Below are positions 7,531 through 16,682 of a DNA stretch of 32,948 bases, piece by piece. Source of the stretch: Candidatus Poribacteria bacterium. Lineage in GTDB: Bacteria; Poribacteria; WGA-4E; WGA-3G. The stretch is taken from assembly GCA_022828145.1 (NCBI GenBank), contig JAJEJA010000102.1:1-32948 (forward strand), read 5' to 3'. The notes beneath the pieces are model-generated. The model ran no database searches. It saw only the letters and a program-made list of their open reading frames with translations, and had not been told where the DNA came from. A program made the translations under genes and the position numbers. Within the stretch, counting starts at the first letter, position 1, and every line of letters begins with the position of its first letter.

Positions 7531-8394
7531 TTACAATATCTCACGCGTAAAAGTATAGGCATGTCTTAACCACGACGCATAATAGATTCCATTTGCATAA
7601 CAGAAATAGATGAGTTTTAATCCAACAATCGCGATAAGACTCAGGCAAAAAATGGTTACAATACAATAATCCATACTTCTCATCTTTGAAGCCTTACTCT
7701 GTGTCCGCTCTGATGTACTCTCAGTAGAGAATCCTCTGCTTTCAACGGATTCACCAAGATGGGTTGCTTGTCGTATAATTCCAGCTAAAATTGGACGGAA
7801 ACTATTGATTATTCCGTTAATAGAAGCAAAGATATTTAATCGCATATACCGAAATCCACGCAATCTCTGTGACCGAATAACTGCTGCTGTTTCCTCCACA
7901 ATAACGGGTATAAACCTGAGTGCTGTTGTCACCATAAACGCGAGTGTACCTGGAATTCTTAACTTCATCAATGCGACAAGTAGTTCTCGTGCTTGTGTTG
8001 TCCAAATGATATAACAACCGATCACAAGCGTCGTATTGAATCTTAAGGATTGTACAACACCATGAAAAATGCCTTCTCTATAGACACTAATCCCACCAGT
8101 CCATTCTCCTAAGACAGGGAAATTTGAAGGAACAAGCGTAAAAAGAATCGTGCGTGGGAACGCGTTGTAGAATATCGCTTGACTATAGAGCAATCCCCAC
8201 GTCGTAAACAGAAGAAACAACAATAAGAGTCGGATCTGTTTCAGTGTTGGAGAAGAAACTGCAATTAATAACAGACTGAATAGGAAGCAGACAAACAACG
8301 AAATTGGACTATCCAGCAGAATCACCAAACATCCACATAGCATCATTATGATTATTTTTGTTCTGGCGACTAATCCATGCATTGTTGATACCAT
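7531..8394 (-). CDS. ecfT: Energy-coupling factor transporter transmembrane protein EcfT
   Basis: 287 residues from the ATG at 8394, one base after the ATPase stop; a GTG at 8430 in the same frame would add 12 residues and overlap that gene. Several strongly hydrophobic segments fill the first half (FVCFLFSLLLIAV, LLLLFLLFTTWGLL), with more in the middle and one near the C-terminus. The two cytoplasmic coupling motifs of EcfT are recognisable: RSQRLRGFRY and the later ESVESRGF, each with the Arg-Gly core that contacts the ATPases. EcfT joins the ATPases to a substrate-binding S component for import of vitamins or transition metals. No S component is encoded nearby, so this may be a shared (group II) module. 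It is the last gene of the radical SAM operon. Confidence 0.88.
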   Translation of the reverse strand: MVSTMHGLVARTKIIIMMLCGCLVILLDSPISLFVCFLFSLLLIAVSSPTLKQIRLLLLFLLFTTWGLLYSQAIFYNAFPRTILFTLVPSNFPVLGEWTGGISVYREGIFHGVVQSLRFNTTLVIGCYIIWTTQARELLVALMKLRIPGTLAFMVTTALRFIPVIVEETAAVIRSQRLRGFRYMRLNIFASINGIINSFRPILAGIIRQATHLGESVESRGFSTESTSERTQSKASKMRSMDYCIVTIFCLSLIAIVGLKLIYFCYANGIYYASWLRHAYTFTREIL

Positions 8395-8395
8395 T

Positions 8396-9916
8396 TTAAA
8401 ATGAAAGTGAAGCGTCTCTAAGTAATGCACTGTCTAAGAAAACAGCAGCAGGTCTCCCATCAAATAGCATTTCACCATCTTTCAGTAGCAAGACCCGATC
8501 CGCATATTGTTCGGTAAGTTCACGATGATGCGTGGCAAAAATTAGTGTTTTTTTTCTTGCCCGTATAGCCTGACAAAGTTCATCCATTATACGATGAAGG
8601 TTCTGTAAATCCTGTCCAGTCGTCGGTTCATCAAGCAAAAATATCTTAGGTTTAAGAGATGCAGCTGCTGCGAGTGCTGTGCGTTGTCTTTGTCCACGTG
8701 AGAGTGAATGTGGTACATCATCGGCAATCTCTGTTAGCATGAAAATGTCTATGGCATCTTCAACTCTGTTTTGAATATCCTCTATGGCGAGTTTAAGATT
8801 CTTAGGTCCAAATGTAATTTCATCTTTCACAGTGGCTGCCTGCAATAATAGATCTGGATTCTGAAAGACGATACCTACTGTTCCCGCTAAATGTTTCAGT
8901 TTGAGTTTCTTCGAATCCCTACCGACTATTGAAACTTCTCCCTCAGAGGGTCGTAATAATCCGCCCATCAGATTCAATAACGTTGTTTTACCTGAACCAT
9001 TAGCACCCATAATCCCTATTATCTCTCCTTCAGAAATATGACAGCTCAATCGCTTCACAGCATCCAATTTACTTTCTGGATAACGATAACAGATGTTAGT
9101 TAGACTCAGAAGTTGATTTCCCAACTCAATAGATAGTGAAAAATTTGTAATCTGTTTTTCCTTAACAGTGTCTGAATTGGGTATTTCCACACCTAAACGT
9201 TGAAAAGGTTTAGGGTCCTGAAATGCAGAGGATCTTGGCAGGTCTAAACAGATTTGACCTTTGTCCATTAGCACAACCCGATTACACAACTCTTCCACCT
9301 GCTTAACTCTATGTGTAGTAAATACAACTGTAACCCCCATTTCAGTATTCAGGTTTCTAACTATTTCTAATATGCTATGGGTTGCTTTAGGATCAAGATG
9401 ACTGGTCGGTTCATCAAGTAGTAGCACCTTGGGTCTCATTGATATAATTGACGCAAGCGCTACGCGTTGTTTTTCGCCACTGGAAAGTTCTGTGATGAGT
9501 CTGTTCTCAAAACCTTTCAAACCAACCTGATCCAGCGCGAGTGGTAATCTATCACTGATAGCATCGGCAGGTACACCAATGTTTTCAAGACCAAAAGCAA
9601 TCTCATCCGCAACTGTCGTACAGAAAAGTTGATACTCGGGGTTTTGAAAAAGAAACCCGACCTGTTGGCATGTTTTGGACATCGGTTGCGTTGTAACATT
9701 TTGATTGCCAACAGAAACGGAACCCGATTGTGTCCCCGCAGAGGCATGGGGGATCAAGCCATTGATGGTACGCAGTAATGTCGTCTTACCACAACCCGTT
9801 GGACCTGTTAATAGCACAAAGTCACCGGCAGATATATCTACATGGATGCCATTGAGTGTAGGAGTCGTACGACTGGGATAGGTGAAGGAGAGATTATCTA
9901 TCTGAATTGGCACCAT
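8396..9916 (-). CDS. Fused double ATPase of an ECF transporter (EcfA-EcfA')
   Basis: 506 residues made of two complete ABC ATPase halves. The first has Walker A GPTGCGKTT (38-46), signature LSSGEKQR and Walker B VLLLDEPTSHLD. The second has Walker A GANGSGKTT (about 303), signature LSRGQRQR and Walker B FLLDEPTTGQD. ECF systems usually use two separate ATPases; natural fusions are known. The proteins power uptake of a small nutrient through EcfT and a membrane S component. The ATG at 9916 follows the radical SAM stop by 18 bases with no clear ribosome site, so it is probably translated by coupling. The upstream neighbour is a B12-binding enzyme, so cobalt or a cobalamin precursor is a candidate substrate, but this is inference. 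Confidence 0.9.
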   Translation of the reverse strand: MVPIQIDNLSFTYPSRTTPTLNGIHVDISAGDFVLLTGPTGCGKTTLLRTINGLIPHASAGTQSGSVSVGNQNVTTQPMSKTCQQVGFLFQNPEYQLFCTTVADEIAFGLENIGVPADAISDRLPLALDQVGLKGFENRLITELSSGEKQRVALASIISMRPKVLLLDEPTSHLDPKATHSILEIVRNLNTEMGVTVVFTTHRVKQVEELCNRVVLMDKGQICLDLPRSSAFQDPKPFQRLGVEIPNSDTVKEKQITNFSLSIELGNQLLSLTNICYRYPESKLDAVKRLSCHISEGEIIGIMGANGSGKTTLLNLMGGLLRPSEGEVSIVGRDSKKLKLKHLAGTVGIVFQNPDLLLQAATVKDEITFGPKNLKLAIEDIQNRVEDAIDIFMLTEIADDVPHSLSRGQRQRTALAAAASLKPKIFLLDEPTTGQDLQNLHRIMDELCQAIRARKKTLIFATHHRELTEQYADRVLLLKDGEMLFDGRPAAVFLDSALLRDASLSF

Positions 9917-9934
9917 AGCAGAAAATGATTGCCA

Positions 9935-11923
9935 TCAGTTGTATTGGAGTTCTTCAAGGGGTATTGGCAAAGAACCGAAGAGTTGCTCAATATGTCGTTT
10001 AATTGACTCTTGGAAAACGTCTAAAGTATCTTGAATATTCTGCTTAAGATCAGCATGAAGTTGGGCTTGTTGTGAACTAACACGTTCAAAGAGCGTGCGT
10101 AAGTATGCTTGCAATTCAGCGATTTTTTCAGTCTGCAGTTTAGCGAAAACTGCAACTGCATTCTTGAATGCTGCAAATTCCGCTTCTAAATAGGCATCAA
10201 AAAAAGATTTCTGGAAATCGGTAAGGGCATTATAGGCTGCATATCGGAAATCTTTGTGAATTGATTCATACGCTGACTTCACTCGCTTACTTAGGGATTG
10301 TATATATTGCTGTATTTCGTGCATACTGTCATCATTTTTTACAGCATACTGTTCGATTTTTTCTCTAAAAGACTCCATTTCTGCATTCAAGAATGCTCTG
10401 AAATCTTCAACTGCGACAGTGTGTCGCGTTATCTTTTCTAAATGGTAACCCATCACGGCTAAACGAACGGCTTCAGGGAACATTCTACGATCAAATCTCA
10501 GAACTTTCATAAGGAATTTCATGTATTCGAATCCCTGCTTTGAGAACATCTGTCTCTTGATAGACAACATAAAAGCACGAACTTCCCCTATACCTATAGA
10601 ACGGACATTGTGTGCGGTATAAGGCATGTGTTTGAGCATTCTATAGCATCTTTCAAAATAGTTTTTCAATGTCGGGTCATACAGGGTGGAAATCACACGC
10701 CGGTATTCTGCAATAAGTTTCTCGCGCGGCATTTCTGGCACAAAATTCAGTGTCATATCGGTATTATTTCCACTTGATTCGTCTAGTAATCTATTTTCAA
10801 TTTTGAGTCTGTGCCACAGATCAGTTTCTTTTAGTGCTGTGAGTAATCCTGCCATCGCCATCGGAATCCCCGCTTCTTGGATGAAGTCTATATGCGAATC
10901 AAACTCGGTATCCCCATCGAGTCCGATGATGAATCCCCCCGTAACCTCCATCCCTTTATGTTGTATCTTTCTAATGGCATTAAGTAAGTAACTACCCGCT
11001 TCTTCTTCTTTGCTTGTATTTTGTCCTTTTGAGGTGGTGATAAGTGCCTCTTCGTTAGGTGATTCAATTCCAAGAAAGACCATATTGAAACCAGCCGTGC
11101 TCATTGCATCTAACATTTCAGGAATTTCGACCAAGTTTACACTTGCTTCCGTATATAACGTAAATGGAAACTCGCGCTCTTCTTGCCATGTTTTTACAGC
11201 TGGCAGCAAACGCATTGCGTCTCGCTTGTTACCGATAAAATTGTCATCAACAACAAACATTGCCCCTTTCCATCCCAGTTTATACAACATCTCAAATTCA
11301 GATAGCATTTGATCGTTGTTCTTGGTTCTCGGTACACGTCCGAACAGTTTGGTAATATCACAGAATTCACAATTGAAGGGGCACCCACGCGAGAACTGCA
11401 ATGCCATGGAACCGTAAGCACTTAGGTTAATCAGATCATATCTTGGAGGCGGCGTTTTCGTTATATCCGGTTTCCGTTTCTCTTTGTAGACTTCATCTGC
11501 TGAACCACTTTCAAAATCTGTCAAGAAATCTTCAAAAATCTCCTCAACTTCACCGAAAAGAAAATGGTTCACAGTGCCATCACACTCTTCCTTAATATTA
11601 TCATAATAAGATGTGGGATGCGGTCCACCTGCAATTATGGGTATATCTGCCTGATTGCAGCGTTCTACGACATCGTATAGTGATGTTTTCTGTACAATCA
11701 TTGTTGATGTTAAAGCAACATCCGCCCAAGCCAGATGTGTATCTGTCAACTCTTCAACGTTCATATCAACGACTTTGAGGTTGTAATTGTCAGGAAACAT
11801 GCCTGCAATAGTCAACAGTCCGAGTGGTGGCATTGAAGATCTCTTGCCAAGAAAATCCAAGGCATATTTAAAACCCCAATAAGACGGAGGAAATTCTGGA
11901 TAAACTAATAGTGCATTTGGCAT
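9935..11923 (-). CDS. B12-binding radical SAM protein with a long helical C-terminal tail
   Basis: 662 residues. An N-terminal cobalamin-binding (Rossmann) domain spans about 1-150. A radical SAM domain follows, with the iron-sulphur motif C181-x3-C185-x2-C188 (SRGCPFNCEFCD). Next comes a DUF4070-like region (about 370-490) with a conserved YDPTLKNYFERCYRML. This is the architecture of cobalamin-dependent methylases such as the hopanoid methylase HpnP, though the substrate here is unknown. Residues about 495-662 are an unusual extension of charged amphipathic helices rich in Phe, Gln, Ala and Lys, resembling a coiled coil or apolipoprotein-like lipid-surface segment. AAGGAG lies 14 bases before the ATG, rather far, after a hairpin at 11945-11962. 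It is the first gene of an operon with the ECF ATPase and EcfT. Confidence 0.85.
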   Translation of the reverse strand: MPNALLVYPEFPPSYWGFKYALDFLGKRSSMPPLGLLTIAGMFPDNYNLKVVDMNVEELTDTHLAWADVALTSTMIVQKTSLYDVVERCNQADIPIIAGGPHPTSYYDNIKEECDGTVNHFLFGEVEEIFEDFLTDFESGSADEVYKEKRKPDITKTPPPRYDLINLSAYGSMALQFSRGCPFNCEFCDITKLFGRVPRTKNNDQMLSEFEMLYKLGWKGAMFVVDDNFIGNKRDAMRLLPAVKTWQEEREFPFTLYTEASVNLVEIPEMLDAMSTAGFNMVFLGIESPNEEALITTSKGQNTSKEEEAGSYLLNAIRKIQHKGMEVTGGFIIGLDGDTEFDSHIDFIQEAGIPMAMAGLLTALKETDLWHRLKIENRLLDESSGNNTDMTLNFVPEMPREKLIAEYRRVISTLYDPTLKNYFERCYRMLKHMPYTAHNVRSIGIGEVRAFMLSIKRQMFSKQGFEYMKFLMKVLRFDRRMFPEAVRLAVMGYHLEKITRHTVAVEDFRAFLNAEMESFREKIEQYAVKNDDSMHEIQQYIQSLSKRVKSAYESIHKDFRYAAYNALTDFQKSFFDAYLEAEFAAFKNAVAVFAKLQTEKIAELQAYLRTLFERVSSQQAQLHADLKQNIQDTLDVFQESIKRHIEQLFGSLPIPLEELQYN

Positions 11924-11944
11924 AATGATGCTTTTAACTCCTTA

Positions 11945-11962
11945 GGGCAAAACTGTTTGCCC
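11945..11962 (-). promoter_or_regulatory. Leader hairpin just upstream of the radical SAM ribosome site
   Basis: On the minus strand GGGCAAA-CAGT-TTTGCCC forms a perfect 7-bp stem with a 4-base loop. The AAGGAG Shine-Dalgarno begins 2 bases after the hairpin. It could control ribosome access or act in RNA stability. It is too small for a known riboswitch, and no cobalamin-box-like sequence was seen. Confidence 0.55.
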
Positions 11963-12000
11963 AACTCAACAATGAGAAAAAATGTATGATAGACATAATT

Positions 12001-12029
12001 ATGATACTATATTATAGTTCTCATGTCAA
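12001..12029 (-). promoter_or_regulatory. Promoter of the radical SAM-ECF operon
   Basis: On the minus strand TTGACA (12029-12024), 17-bp spacer, TATCAT (12006-12001). The start would be near 11994, giving a leader of about 70 bases that contains the hairpin at 11945-11962. Confidence 0.65.
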
Positions 12030-12107
12030 GTATATTCATATCATCTTCATGTCATTATATTCTGAGATATTTTACCAAGAATATACCATTTTATGTGGAA
12101 ATGGCGT

Positions 12108-15100
12108 TTACTTCATAATTAACATTTTGCGTGTGGCGGTGAAGTTACCTGCGGTGAGTGTATAGAAATAGACACCACTTGCGACAGGTTCACCTTGTGT
12201 GTTCTTGCCGTCCCAGTATGCAGCGCGACTTTTGCCCTGATAGTTCCCGATAGGTTTATGTCCTAACGCTAAGGTGCGGACTACTGTGCCATCTATCGCA
12301 TAGATTGTCAACATCACATCTGCTGGTTCGGATAATTGATAAGGTATCCATGTTTCTGGATTAAACGGATTCGGATAGTTTGGAAGTAGTGCTGTCTTTT
12401 CAGGTATAAGGATTGTTAGCAACCGTTTGAGGTTCGCAATTCCTTTTCGGAAAGTGAGTGATCCATCATCTTCAGCGCGTGCTTGGTCTATCCACGTTTG
12501 GACGGTTGCGGGGTTTAATCCCTTTATGGTTTCTATTGCGATAGTCGTAGGTGTGGACATGATTTCCGATTCACCGAAATGTTGTGCGACAAGGATAAGA
12601 TCTAAGATGTTGATTTTACCGTCACTATTTACATCAGTTCGTGAGTTGGAGGTTTCTGTCTTGCCGAAGTCTTGCGAAATGAGAACCAAATCTAAAATGC
12701 TTATCTCTCCATCTTCATTAACATCCCAAAGTAGTTTGCCTTTCAACATAAGTGAGAGATAAAGCGGACCGGCAGGGATTTCTCTACCTGTGCTATCAAC
12801 GAGTCTGAAGTTATTCAGCCGCAATTGTGTTTTACCCCCGGCTTTTGCTTTGAAAGTTAATGACAAGAGTAAACCTGTACCACTCACACTGTTGCCATTA
12901 AGTGTTGTGTTACTGATACTTGTAATTTTACCGGTCTGATTATCAATTGTGCCTTGCTGAAACGAGGTTACAGCCCCTGCAGATTCCAAGAAATAGCCGT
13001 TATGCATCGCAAGTACTTCAAGAAGTAAGCGATCAAAAGCGATGTCAAACTGCCATCCTGCTAAATCGGTCACATTTTCTGCGTATAGGTCAACAGTAAA
13101 AGTATCTGCTGCGGAAAACACACCATCAGATAGGACATAATTGGAAAGGGCATATCCAACACCCGCAAAGGGTAGCACTGTATATTCTGCATCTGCTTGG
13201 AAGCCGAAGTATCCGCTCCATCCACCTGTGCCGTTACTCACAGCGACTAACAGTGTATTTTGACCCTGCTTTAGCGTGACAGGAAAAGCCCTTTGGTAAT
13301 CGTAAGCATTATAATATACGATTCTCTCATGAACCAGTTTGCCATTCAGCCAAACCTTGAGCGCGTCATCATGTCCAACGAACATCCTTATGTGCTGTTC
13401 CTTTGGCGAATCTATGGAGATAGAGCCGTAAATGACACGTGAGTTTCCGTCCCAACCGATAGCACTTACCATTCTGTTTATGTTGTTTGCGGCACTTGAT
13501 GAAATTTTTAAGGGGGTCCACGCATAGTCGCCAACGATATCCCCTGGTGATGCTCCAGTAGTGGAGATTTGTTGTTCTGTAACAGTTCCCCCACTTACTT
13601 TTGCCAATAGGTCTGTTGTTCTGGTAAGGTGTTCATCTGGCAACAGGACCCATAACCACGGTCCCTCTATTTTGGGACCGCCGCTTGTTGGGTCTAAGTT
13701 GATGGCTGAATCGTCGGGAGGTGTTACTGGGTGTCCTGAATCGATGATAATGCTGTCAAAAAACTTTTTATGTGCTTCTTTGGTAGCGTCTACCCATGCT
13801 GGGAGTGTCCCGAATCGGTGTTTCAGTTGTGCTTCGTAGAGTGACGAAGGATGAACGTGAGTGCCGAATCCTTCAACGTAAGCGTTACGCGGGATCAAAC
13901 CGCCCGGTGTTTTGTATCCGATCATATTTGCTTGTGTCGCAGCGAAGTTGTATCCGTCAGGATTCCATAGGTTAAAGGTGCTGCTGTCTGCTACCGTGTT
14001 ATTCCAGCGTGTGTAGCCATCAAGATGATGCGGTAGACTACCGATACCGCCACCACTTGCATGATGGTTGAGACTGTAGCAATTATCAAACAAGGTATGA
14101 CGGGGTTGCGCGCCGTGTGTATCGGGACCGTTTATGAATTGACCACCTACATGCCATACAACACTTCCTGCCGCGTAATGCGACACGGCTGCACCATGCC
14201 ACATGCCTCTGTCTGTCCAATCTTCTAAAAATGCTGTGAGACAATATGTTGAACCGAATATATTCCCTAAATTATGTCCGAATCTACCATCAACGATATT
14301 ACTAATAGCAGTAGACCCATAAGAATGTCCGATAAAAAAGGAAGCAATCACATTAGAAATCCGGCAACGGCGAATCCATGAATGTGCGGTTTCCCATAAT
14401 GAAACGCCACCACGTCCCCCTTGAACTAAATGCTCATAAACTTCATCAAAACCACCGTCAATATGTAGGTCTTCAAAACCGATACCCTCTTGTAAATCAA
14501 TCCAATGTACAACCATACCGTTACTTAGATGGGTTACAACGGGTGCTTTTAGATAGACAAGGTTTCCTTCAATTCTATCAATCTCATGATATTCTCTAAG
14601 TGTAATCCCCTCACGGATGCGTGTATACGACTCAGGGAAATCAGACATGGGACGTGAGGAATATTTCTCAAAATCCTCTCCACGAAGACCAAACCCTCTG
14701 ATTGCAATATACTTACGGTTTATCAAACTGGTTGGGTTATACACCTCAAAGGACTTTGTGCCACTGGGATATGACCCTTTGACGCGTGTTTTTGATCCCC
14801 AATCAAATTCAGCATTGATTGTTCCAAATAAAAATGGTGAATTTGACTCTATGACATTATGTGCTTTAATAGTTGTTCCACCGTTGCCTGCGCCTTGCGC
14901 GCCACTTCCCCGTATGATTGTATGATGCCCTACAATGACAAACGGTTCTTTTATATCATCATCAAGTAAGACATCATATTGTCCGGGTGGAAAAAACACG
15001 ATACAACTACCAGCAGACGCTGCATCAAGTACTGCCCTGATAGCAGCCGTATCTGATTTCTTATCATCAGGGACAGCCCCGTAATCGGTCACATTGTAGA

Positions 15101-15299
15101 TTGGATAGTCAAAATCTTCGGGGATGCCTTCTTCCCCATTTTTATAGCCTGCGTAAGAGTGGTCAATAAGGTTGGGTGTTCCTGGCGGTGCAGGTTCACC
15201 GATAAATTTCTTCCAGATGTTCGGTGTGAGTTGTGCTGATGCAAGCGGTAACACTAAAAAGAATAATGCAAGAGATGTCCAGGTTGCTTTTTTTAACAT
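12108..15299 (-). CDS. Secreted beta-helix (pectate-lyase-like) protein with cohesin, dockerin and C-terminal sorting domain
   Basis: 1063 residues from the ATG at 15299, preceded by AAGGAG 12 bases upstream and beginning with a signal peptide (KKATWTSLALFFLVLPLASA). The open frame extends 24 codons further up, without support. Domains in order: a pectate-lyase superfamily N-terminus with NVTDYGAVPDDKKSDTAAI (about 69-87) and a right-handed beta-helix to about 550; a beta-sandwich (about 600-710) with DDALKVWLNGKLVHE; a cohesin-like domain (about 735-855, AENVTDLAGWQFDIAFD); a two-repeat dockerin (about 855-915, DVNEDGEISILDL and DVNSDGKINILDL) with calcium-loop Asp/Asn residues; and a FlgD-like domain from about 965 (LLPNYPNPFNPETW ... 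ATRKMLIMK). The last resembles type IX-like sorting domains. Likely a cell-surface polysaccharide-binding or -degrading protein; the substrate is unknown. Confidence 0.82.
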   Translation of the reverse strand: MLKKATWTSLALFFLVLPLASAQLTPNIWKKFIGEPAPPGTPNLIDHSYAGYKNGEEGIPEDFDYPIYNVTDYGAVPDDKKSDTAAIRAVLDAASAGSCIVFFPPGQYDVLLDDDIKEPFVIVGHHTIIRGSGAQGAGNGGTTIKAHNVIESNSPFLFGTINAEFDWGSKTRVKGSYPSGTKSFEVYNPTSLINRKYIAIRGFGLRGEDFEKYSSRPMSDFPESYTRIREGITLREYHEIDRIEGNLVYLKAPVVTHLSNGMVVHWIDLQEGIGFEDLHIDGGFDEVYEHLVQGGRGGVSLWETAHSWIRRCRISNVIASFFIGHSYGSTAISNIVDGRFGHNLGNIFGSTYCLTAFLEDWTDRGMWHGAAVSHYAAGSVVWHVGGQFINGPDTHGAQPRHTLFDNCYSLNHHASGGGIGSLPHHLDGYTRWNNTVADSSTFNLWNPDGYNFAATQANMIGYKTPGGLIPRNAYVEGFGTHVHPSSLYEAQLKHRFGTLPAWVDATKEAHKKFFDSIIIDSGHPVTPPDDSAINLDPTSGGPKIEGPWLWVLLPDEHLTRTTDLLAKVSGGTVTEQQISTTGASPGDIVGDYAWTPLKISSSAANNINRMVSAIGWDGNSRVIYGSISIDSPKEQHIRMFVGHDDALKVWLNGKLVHERIVYYNAYDYQRAFPVTLKQGQNTLLVAVSNGTGGWSGYFGFQADAEYTVLPFAGVGYALSNYVLSDGVFSAADTFTVDLYAENVTDLAGWQFDIAFDRLLLEVLAMHNGYFLESAGAVTSFQQGTIDNQTGKITSISNTTLNGNSVSGTGLLLSLTFKAKAGGKTQLRLNNFRLVDSTGREIPAGPLYLSLMLKGKLLWDVNEDGEISILDLVLISQDFGKTETSNSRTDVNSDGKINILDLILVAQHFGESEIMSTPTTIAIETIKGLNPATVQTWIDQARAEDDGSLTFRKGIANLKRLLTILIPEKTALLPNYPNPFNPETWIPYQLSEPADVMLTIYAIDGTVVRTLALGHKPIGNYQGKSRAAYWDGKNTQGEPVASGVYFYTLTAGNFTATRKMLIMK

Positions 15300-15460
15300 G
15301 GTTCGCTTGTTCTCCTTCTGGTGACCTTCTGTATAGCACAGTTTGCTACTGATTTGGTAATATGATAACATTAAAAAAAATCAAAAATAAACCTTTTTTA
15401 TTTATGGTATATCATAATCATTCCGCATGTCTATTATTCGTGAAAGCATTGAGTGATCAG

Positions 15461-15481
15461 TGTCAAAAAGTTTGCACACCC
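15461..15481 (+). promoter_or_regulatory. Conserved upstream box, copy 2 (gene at 15600)
   Basis: Matches the consensus CAAAAASTTTRCACAYCC and ends 16 bp before the -35 hexamer TTGACT at 15498. There are 39 bp between the box and the -10 hexamer. See the finding on the shared box. Confidence 0.6.
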
Positions 15482-15497
15482 CAATATACAATAATAG

Positions 15498-15526
15498 TTG
15501 ACTTAAAATGCAAGTTCGCGTATACT
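15498..15526 (+). promoter_or_regulatory. Promoter of the basic-protein gene pair
   Basis: TTGACT (15498-15503), 17-bp spacer, TATACT (15521-15526). Start expected near 15533, with a leader of about 67 bases to the ATG at 15600. No strong Shine-Dalgarno precedes that ATG. Confidence 0.7.
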
Positions 15527-15599
15527 TTAAGTTGATTTATAGATAGGTTGTAGTGTTATATGTTGAAAAAAGAAACAGCAATAATGCAGAAATACCGTT

Positions 15600-16682
15600 A
15601 TGGCAAAGAAGAAGAAAAGGTCAGCGAATGTTGCTCGGAAACGGGAAAAACGCAATCGCAACCAGAAATCAAAACATAAACAGTTAGCTCTGGAAAAACA
15701 ACGCAAATTACAATTCAATAAATTGGATGAGGAAGGTATATTTGAGTTGCTCATGAATAGTCGTAGTCTCGTCCTTGAACCAGAATTTGAGAACGTACAC
15801 TTCGACTTTGATAAAACAGTTACGCAACTTTCAAACTATATTCAACTACCAGACATAAACACTGAACTTGATTTTGAAGATGAAGAAGACAACAGAATAT
15901 CTGAAAATACGGAGGATAGAAATAGCCATTTCAAAGGCAAGTTCTTTCAATCTATGGATGACATAGAAGTCTTTATCGAGAGTTTCCTGGTTGAAGCAAT
16001 GCCAAACCTAATGACACCGGATATAATCGGCTCCCTGAAAGTTGCACTCAGCAATTGTGAAAAACGTTTCAAAAGAACGGGGGATCGCAGTCAAGCTGAA
16101 GCGGCTTTCGTTGCTCGCACATTTTTTGATGTAGCTCCAAAAGAACAATATAACGAACACCCAATATTTGAAGGTATTCTGATAAATACAATACGTCTAA
16201 TTTCCACAGAGCAACACTTAACCAACACCGAAAAGCATGCAGAACCAGAAATTCATTCAGATACAACCATTCCAAATATACAAGAACTTGATGAACCGAT
16301 ACTAAGCAATCAAGAACAATCTTCCTATGACTTTCTGAATGAAACATCTGTACCTGACTTTCAACTATTTCTTGATGGAACTATATCAGATAAGTATCCA
16401 GTAAATGCACTCTATAGAAATTGTATCGGAAGAGATATAGTTGAGTTGTTAGGTGACTGGGAAACGAAGCAACCTGAAACCTATAATACAATTAATGGTG
16501 ACGCATCGGGACAAGAGATTGAAAATTATGTTCATGTTACATCAGATAGATTACATCTATATGCACATTCTACAGATGAGCTAACGATTGCCATGGATGC
16601 CCTGGAGGCTTACTGTCAATCTGCAGTTATGTTTCTGGCAAAAACTATTGATGAAGGAGGAGATGCTGATGGCACGGAGTAA
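15600..16682 (+). CDS. Unknown protein with Lys/Arg-rich head and acidic body
   Basis: 360 residues; no family recognised. The first 36 residues are extremely basic (MAKKKKRSANVARKREKRNR and onward), like tails that bind nucleic acid or ribosomes. The remainder is acidic. It has helical segments around 120-190 (DDIEVFIESFLVEAMPNLM ... EAAFVARTFFDVAP), a linker rich in Glu, Asn, Gln and Thr (about 200-250), and a C-terminal part ending in a helical stretch (MDALEAYCQSAVMFLAKTI). No signal peptide or membrane segment, so cytoplasmic. The last 14 bases overlap the start of a 37-residue basic microprotein. The start codon has no clear ribosome site, but a good promoter lies upstream. Confidence 0.75.
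   Translation: MAKKKKRSANVARKREKRNRNQKSKHKQLALEKQRKLQFNKLDEEGIFELLMNSRSLVLEPEFENVHFDFDKTVTQLSNYIQLPDINTELDFEDEEDNRISENTEDRNSHFKGKFFQSMDDIEVFIESFLVEAMPNLMTPDIIGSLKVALSNCEKRFKRTGDRSQAEAAFVARTFFDVAPKEQYNEHPIFEGILINTIRLISTEQHLTNTEKHAEPEIHSDTTIPNIQELDEPILSNQEQSSYDFLNETSVPDFQLFLDGTISDKYPVNALYRNCIGRDIVELLGDWETKQPETYNTINGDASGQEIENYVHVTSDRLHLYAHSTDELTIAMDALEAYCQSAVMFLAKTIDEGGDADGTE

Noticed and set aside
11924..12107. Cobalamin riboswitch upstream of the radical SAM-ECF operon
   Set aside because: The leader is only about 70 bases and contains one small hairpin; no B12-box-like sequence was found.
12427..12762. Plus-strand open frame opposite the dockerin region
   Set aside because: It mirrors the repetitive Asp/Leu codons of the dockerin on the minus strand; no start signals.
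15300..15371. Upstream extension of the beta-helix protein by 24 codons
   Set aside because: It would bury the signal peptide behind a polar segment, while AAGGAG precedes the internal ATG at 15299.
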